Shown here: piece after piece, positions 62,033-64,000 of the stretch
Numbering within the stretch: position 1 is the first letter of the stretch
How the letters are laid out: every line of letters begins with the position of its first letter
Origin: Mesorhizobium mediterraneum
GTDB lineage: Bacteria > Pseudomonadota > Alphaproteobacteria > Rhizobiales > Rhizobiaceae
Reading direction: 5' to 3'
Assembly (NCBI RefSeq): GCF_002284565.1
Contig: NZ_NPKI01000017.1
Location: forward strand, 372,001 to 436,000
DNA length: 64,000 nt
The notes under the pieces: generated by a model
Told to the model about the DNA's origin: nothing
Seen by the model: the letters and a program-made list of their open reading frames with translations, nothing else
Database searches by the model: none
Program-made: the position numbers and the translations under genes

Positions 62033-62082
62033 GACCATGATCTGTTCCGAAAAACCGGCTCCCACTTTTCGGGATCATGGTC
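62033..62082. repeat. Palindromic repeat overlapping the nagZ stop
   Basis: GACCATGATC (62033-62042) pairs with GATCATGGTC (62073-62082) perfectly; inside CCGAAAAA faces TTTTCGG. Same family as 40531 and 52339. The right arm shares its last base with the nagZ stop codon. Confidence 0.8.
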
Positions 62083-63101
62083 TAGGCCACCGCATCGAAA
62101 TAGGTGGCGAATTCGGCGCGTATCTCGGCTTCATCAGCCCGATCGCGATTCTTGATATAGGTCAGCGCCCGTTGCGCGCGTTGCAGCGACTTGCCTTCAA
62201 GCCCCGTTGTGCGCGAGGCAATGCCGGCCATCTCCTCGAAAACGCCGTTGCAGTGAAGGACCAGATCGCAGCCCGCCGCAAGGATCGCGGCCGCCTTTGT
62301 CGGGAAATCCCCAGAAAGTGCCTTCATCGAGGTGTCGTCGCTCATCAACAGCCCGTCGAAGCCGATTTCGCCGCGGATGATCTCATCGATGACCTTGCCG
62401 GACGTCGTGGCCGGGTTCTTCGGGTCGATCGCGCTGTAGACGACATGCGCCGTCATCGCCATCGGCAAATGATTGAGCTCCCTGAACGGGGCGAAATCAT
62501 GCCGCTGCAAGTCGCTCATCGAGGCATCGACGGTCGGCAGTTCGAAATGCGTGTCGGCAAAGGCCCGTCCATGCCCCGGAATATGCTTCATGACCGGCAG
62601 CACGCCGCCCGACATCAACCCTTCAGCCGCGGCGCGACCCAGTTCGATGACGGCACGAGGCTCCTTGCCATAGGCGCGCGCGCCGATGACGTCGCTGGCG
62701 CCCTCGATCGGCACGTCGAGCACCGGCAGGCAATCGGCTGTGATGCCATAGCGCGAGAGATCGAAGGCATGCAGCCGCGCCATCAGCCAGGCGGCGCGGT
62801 TGCCGGCGTCGTGGTCGTTGCGCCACAAGGCGCCGAGCGCACCACCGGCGGGATAGTTCGGCGCCAGCGGCGGTCGCAGGCGCTGCACCCGGCCGCCTTC
62901 CTGATCGATGAACACCAGGGCATCCGGGCGCTCGATACAGTCGCGCATTGCGGCGACCAGATCGCGGATCTGCTCGGTCTCGCCGATGTTGCGCGCAAAC
63001 AAGATGAATCCCCACGGGCATTCATTGCGATAGAATTTGATTTCGTCGCGTGTGAGCGATTTCCCGGCGCAGCCGAGGATCATGGATTTTGATTCGGTCA
63101 T
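62082..63101 (-). CDS. nagZ: Beta-N-acetylhexosaminidase NagZ (GH3)
   Basis: 339 residues. GH3 cytoplasmic type: FIDQEGGRVQRLRPP, KHIPGHGRAFADTHFELPTV with the catalytic His loop, and LLMSDDTSMKALSG with the nucleophile Asp. It removes GlcNAc from anhydro-muropeptides in peptidoglycan recycling. It lies between the SPOR-domain gene and scpA, the usual order in rhizobia. Confidence 0.95.
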   Translation of the reverse strand: MTESKSMILGCAGKSLTRDEIKFYRNECPWGFILFARNIGETEQIRDLVAAMRDCIERPDALVFIDQEGGRVQRLRPPLAPNYPAGGALGALWRNDHDAGNRAAWLMARLHAFDLSRYGITADCLPVLDVPIEGASDVIGARAYGKEPRAVIELGRAAAEGLMSGGVLPVMKHIPGHGRAFADTHFELPTVDASMSDLQRHDFAPFRELNHLPMAMTAHVVYSAIDPKNPATTSGKVIDEIIRGEIGFDGLLMSDDTSMKALSGDFPTKAAAILAAGCDLVLHCNGVFEEMAGIASRTTGLEGKSLQRAQRALTYIKNRDRADEAEIRAEFATYFDAVA

Positions 63102-63216
63102 GGACAGGAGTTTAGAGCTTCACGCGAACAAAGGGAATCGCATCGAGCCACATGCGGTTGAGCCAGAATCCCTTCCCCACAAAGATCTCCCTTCCACATA
63201 AAAAAACCGGCCACAT

Positions 63217-63254
63217 AAAAAACCGGCGCGGTCTGTGACCGCGCCGGTTTTTTC
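63217..63254. terminator. Strong bidirectional terminator
   Basis: CCGGCGCGGTC (63223-63233) and GACCGCGCCGG (63237-63247), loop TGT, flanked by AAAAAA and TTTTTT. It ends the SPOR-domain transcript. A short repeat of ACATAAAAAAACCGGC lies directly left (63198 and 63214). Confidence 0.93.
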
Positions 63255-63281
63255 CGCCCAAGGGCGGGAGATTTGAAACGG

Positions 63282-64000
63282 CTAGCGCGACACGAAGCAG
63301 TTGCCGCCGGCAGCCTTGTAGCTGGTGCACAGGTTGATCGCATCGTTGCGCGACTGCGCCGGCACCCGGACGCGATAGAACGTTCCCTTGCCGGCGATCT
63401 CGGCCTTGACGATGTTGGCGGTGCGACCGGCCAGCACGCTGCCGTAGCGGCGCTGCAGGTCCGCATAGCTGGACTGGGCGCTTTCGACAGTCGGCTGCGA
63501 GGCGATCTGCATCGACCACGAGCCACCGCCGGTCGAGGCCGCCGCCGGATTGATGGACGCAACCTGGTCCGGCTTGACCTCGCCGACGACGTCGACAGGC
63601 TGGTCGGACGGACGTTGCGGCGCCACCGGAACCGTGGCCGGCGTATTGGCAGGCTGGCTGGTTTGGGCATCGGCCTCAGACTTGGGCGCGGCTGCCGGCT
63701 CGGCTGTTTCCGGCCTGGCGGTTTCGGTCTGGTCGCCACCCAGTAAGTTACCACTTGCCTGGTCGGCAACAGGCGGGACCGTGCCGGTCTGCTCCGCTTC
63801 GCCGGCCTGACCCGCCGGGGCCACATGCTGCGGCGCCGGATCGACAGGGTCGACGGCAGCCACCTGCGCCACCGCAGGCGCCGGATCCTCCCGCGCAACC
63901 AGTGAGCCATCTGATTTGACGACCATGGTTCTCACCTTGCGCGGCGCGACGGCGACGACATCGGGGTCTATGCCTTTGTCAGCCTCTTGCAGAACCTGGG
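63282..64000 (-). CDS. SPOR-domain protein, 5' end outside the window
   Basis: The frame stays open to the last base, so the N terminus is missing; an internal GTG at 63935 is not the start. Visible: a Pro/Ala/Gln-rich linker and the C-terminal SPOR domain of about 75 residues (SWSMQIASQPTVESAQSSYA, GKGTFYRVRVPAQSRNDAIN, YKAAGGNCFVSR). SPOR domains bind denuded septal peptidoglycan. Lies upstream of nagZ, with the strong terminator between. Confidence 0.9.
   Translation of the reverse strand, partial: QVLQEADKGIDPDVVAVAPRKVRTMVVKSDGSLVAREDPAPAVAQVAAVDPVDPAPQHVAPAGQAGEAEQTGTVPPVADQASGNLLGGDQTETARPETAEPAAAPKSEADAQTSQPANTPATVPVAPQRPSDQPVDVVGEVKPDQVASINPAAASTGGGSWSMQIASQPTVESAQSSYADLQRRYGSVLAGRTANIVKAEIAGKGTFYRVRVPAQSRNDAINLCTSYKAAGGNCFVSR

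Overview
The window looks like chromosomal DNA of a Mesorhizobium-type alphaproteobacterium (Hyphomicrobiales). The evidence is high GC, a fused SecDF, DUF982 and DUF1127 proteins, the order scpA-scpB-tatABC-serS-surE-pcm, and several families of rhizobial interspersed palindromes. All calls come from reading the sequence; no database search was run.

Layout. 0-8 kb: the end of an M15-like peptidase, tRNA-Glu, small membrane proteins, a DUF883 protein, an exported hypothetical protein, a stand-alone ATP-dependent DNA ligase, a repeat-rich glycosidase-like exoprotein with a type-I-secretion-like C terminus, and a DUF2161 nuclease-fold protein. 8-16.6 kb: a catabolic or uptake cluster with an RpiR regulator, an M20 amidohydrolase, a complete Liv-type ABC transporter and an alpha/beta hydrolase. 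16.8-18.5 kb: map and radC.

18.5-25.6 kb: an accessory block with an NTF2-like protein, a PQQ sugar dehydrogenase, DoxX, a Tat-exported PaoABC-like aldehyde oxidoreductase and its TetR regulator. It is bracketed by two copies of the radC 3' end. 25.7-28.8 kb: an MFS exporter with a divergent LysR regulator and an exported hypothetical protein. 29.2-38.6 kb: a second block with an alternative aa3-type oxidase (subunits II, I, III, III, IV), a YbaK deacylase, DUF2189, CtaB, a c-type cytochrome, an alpha/beta hydrolase and a small ABM-like protein. It is bracketed by tig on the right and a decayed copy of the tig 3' end on the left.

38.7-48.5 kb: tig, tRNA-Leu, a HAL/PAL-fold protein that lacks the MIO serine, a DUF2157/GDYXXLXY pair, two DUF1127 genes followed by a six-hairpin array whose loops all read ACCTCCTCCC (cuckoo/CcsR-type sRNAs), a possible cysteine hydrolase, trmFO, a ParD antitoxin with a nonsense-mutated ParE, and a squalene/phytoene-synthase-like gene. 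48.5-64 kb: core cell-envelope and housekeeping genes: Mth938-like, secDF, yajC, DUF815 ATPase, a LysM/LytM lipoprotein, pcm, surE, serS, tatCBA, scpBA, nagZ and a SPOR-domain protein cut by the window end.

A theme runs through the window: the 3' ends of four conserved genes (radC, tig, yajC and the LytM gene) exist as extra partial copies just downstream of the gene or at the far side of an adjacent accessory block. The CCTCCTCCC hairpin array, these 3'-end duplications and the MIO-less lyase are the observations most worth following up.
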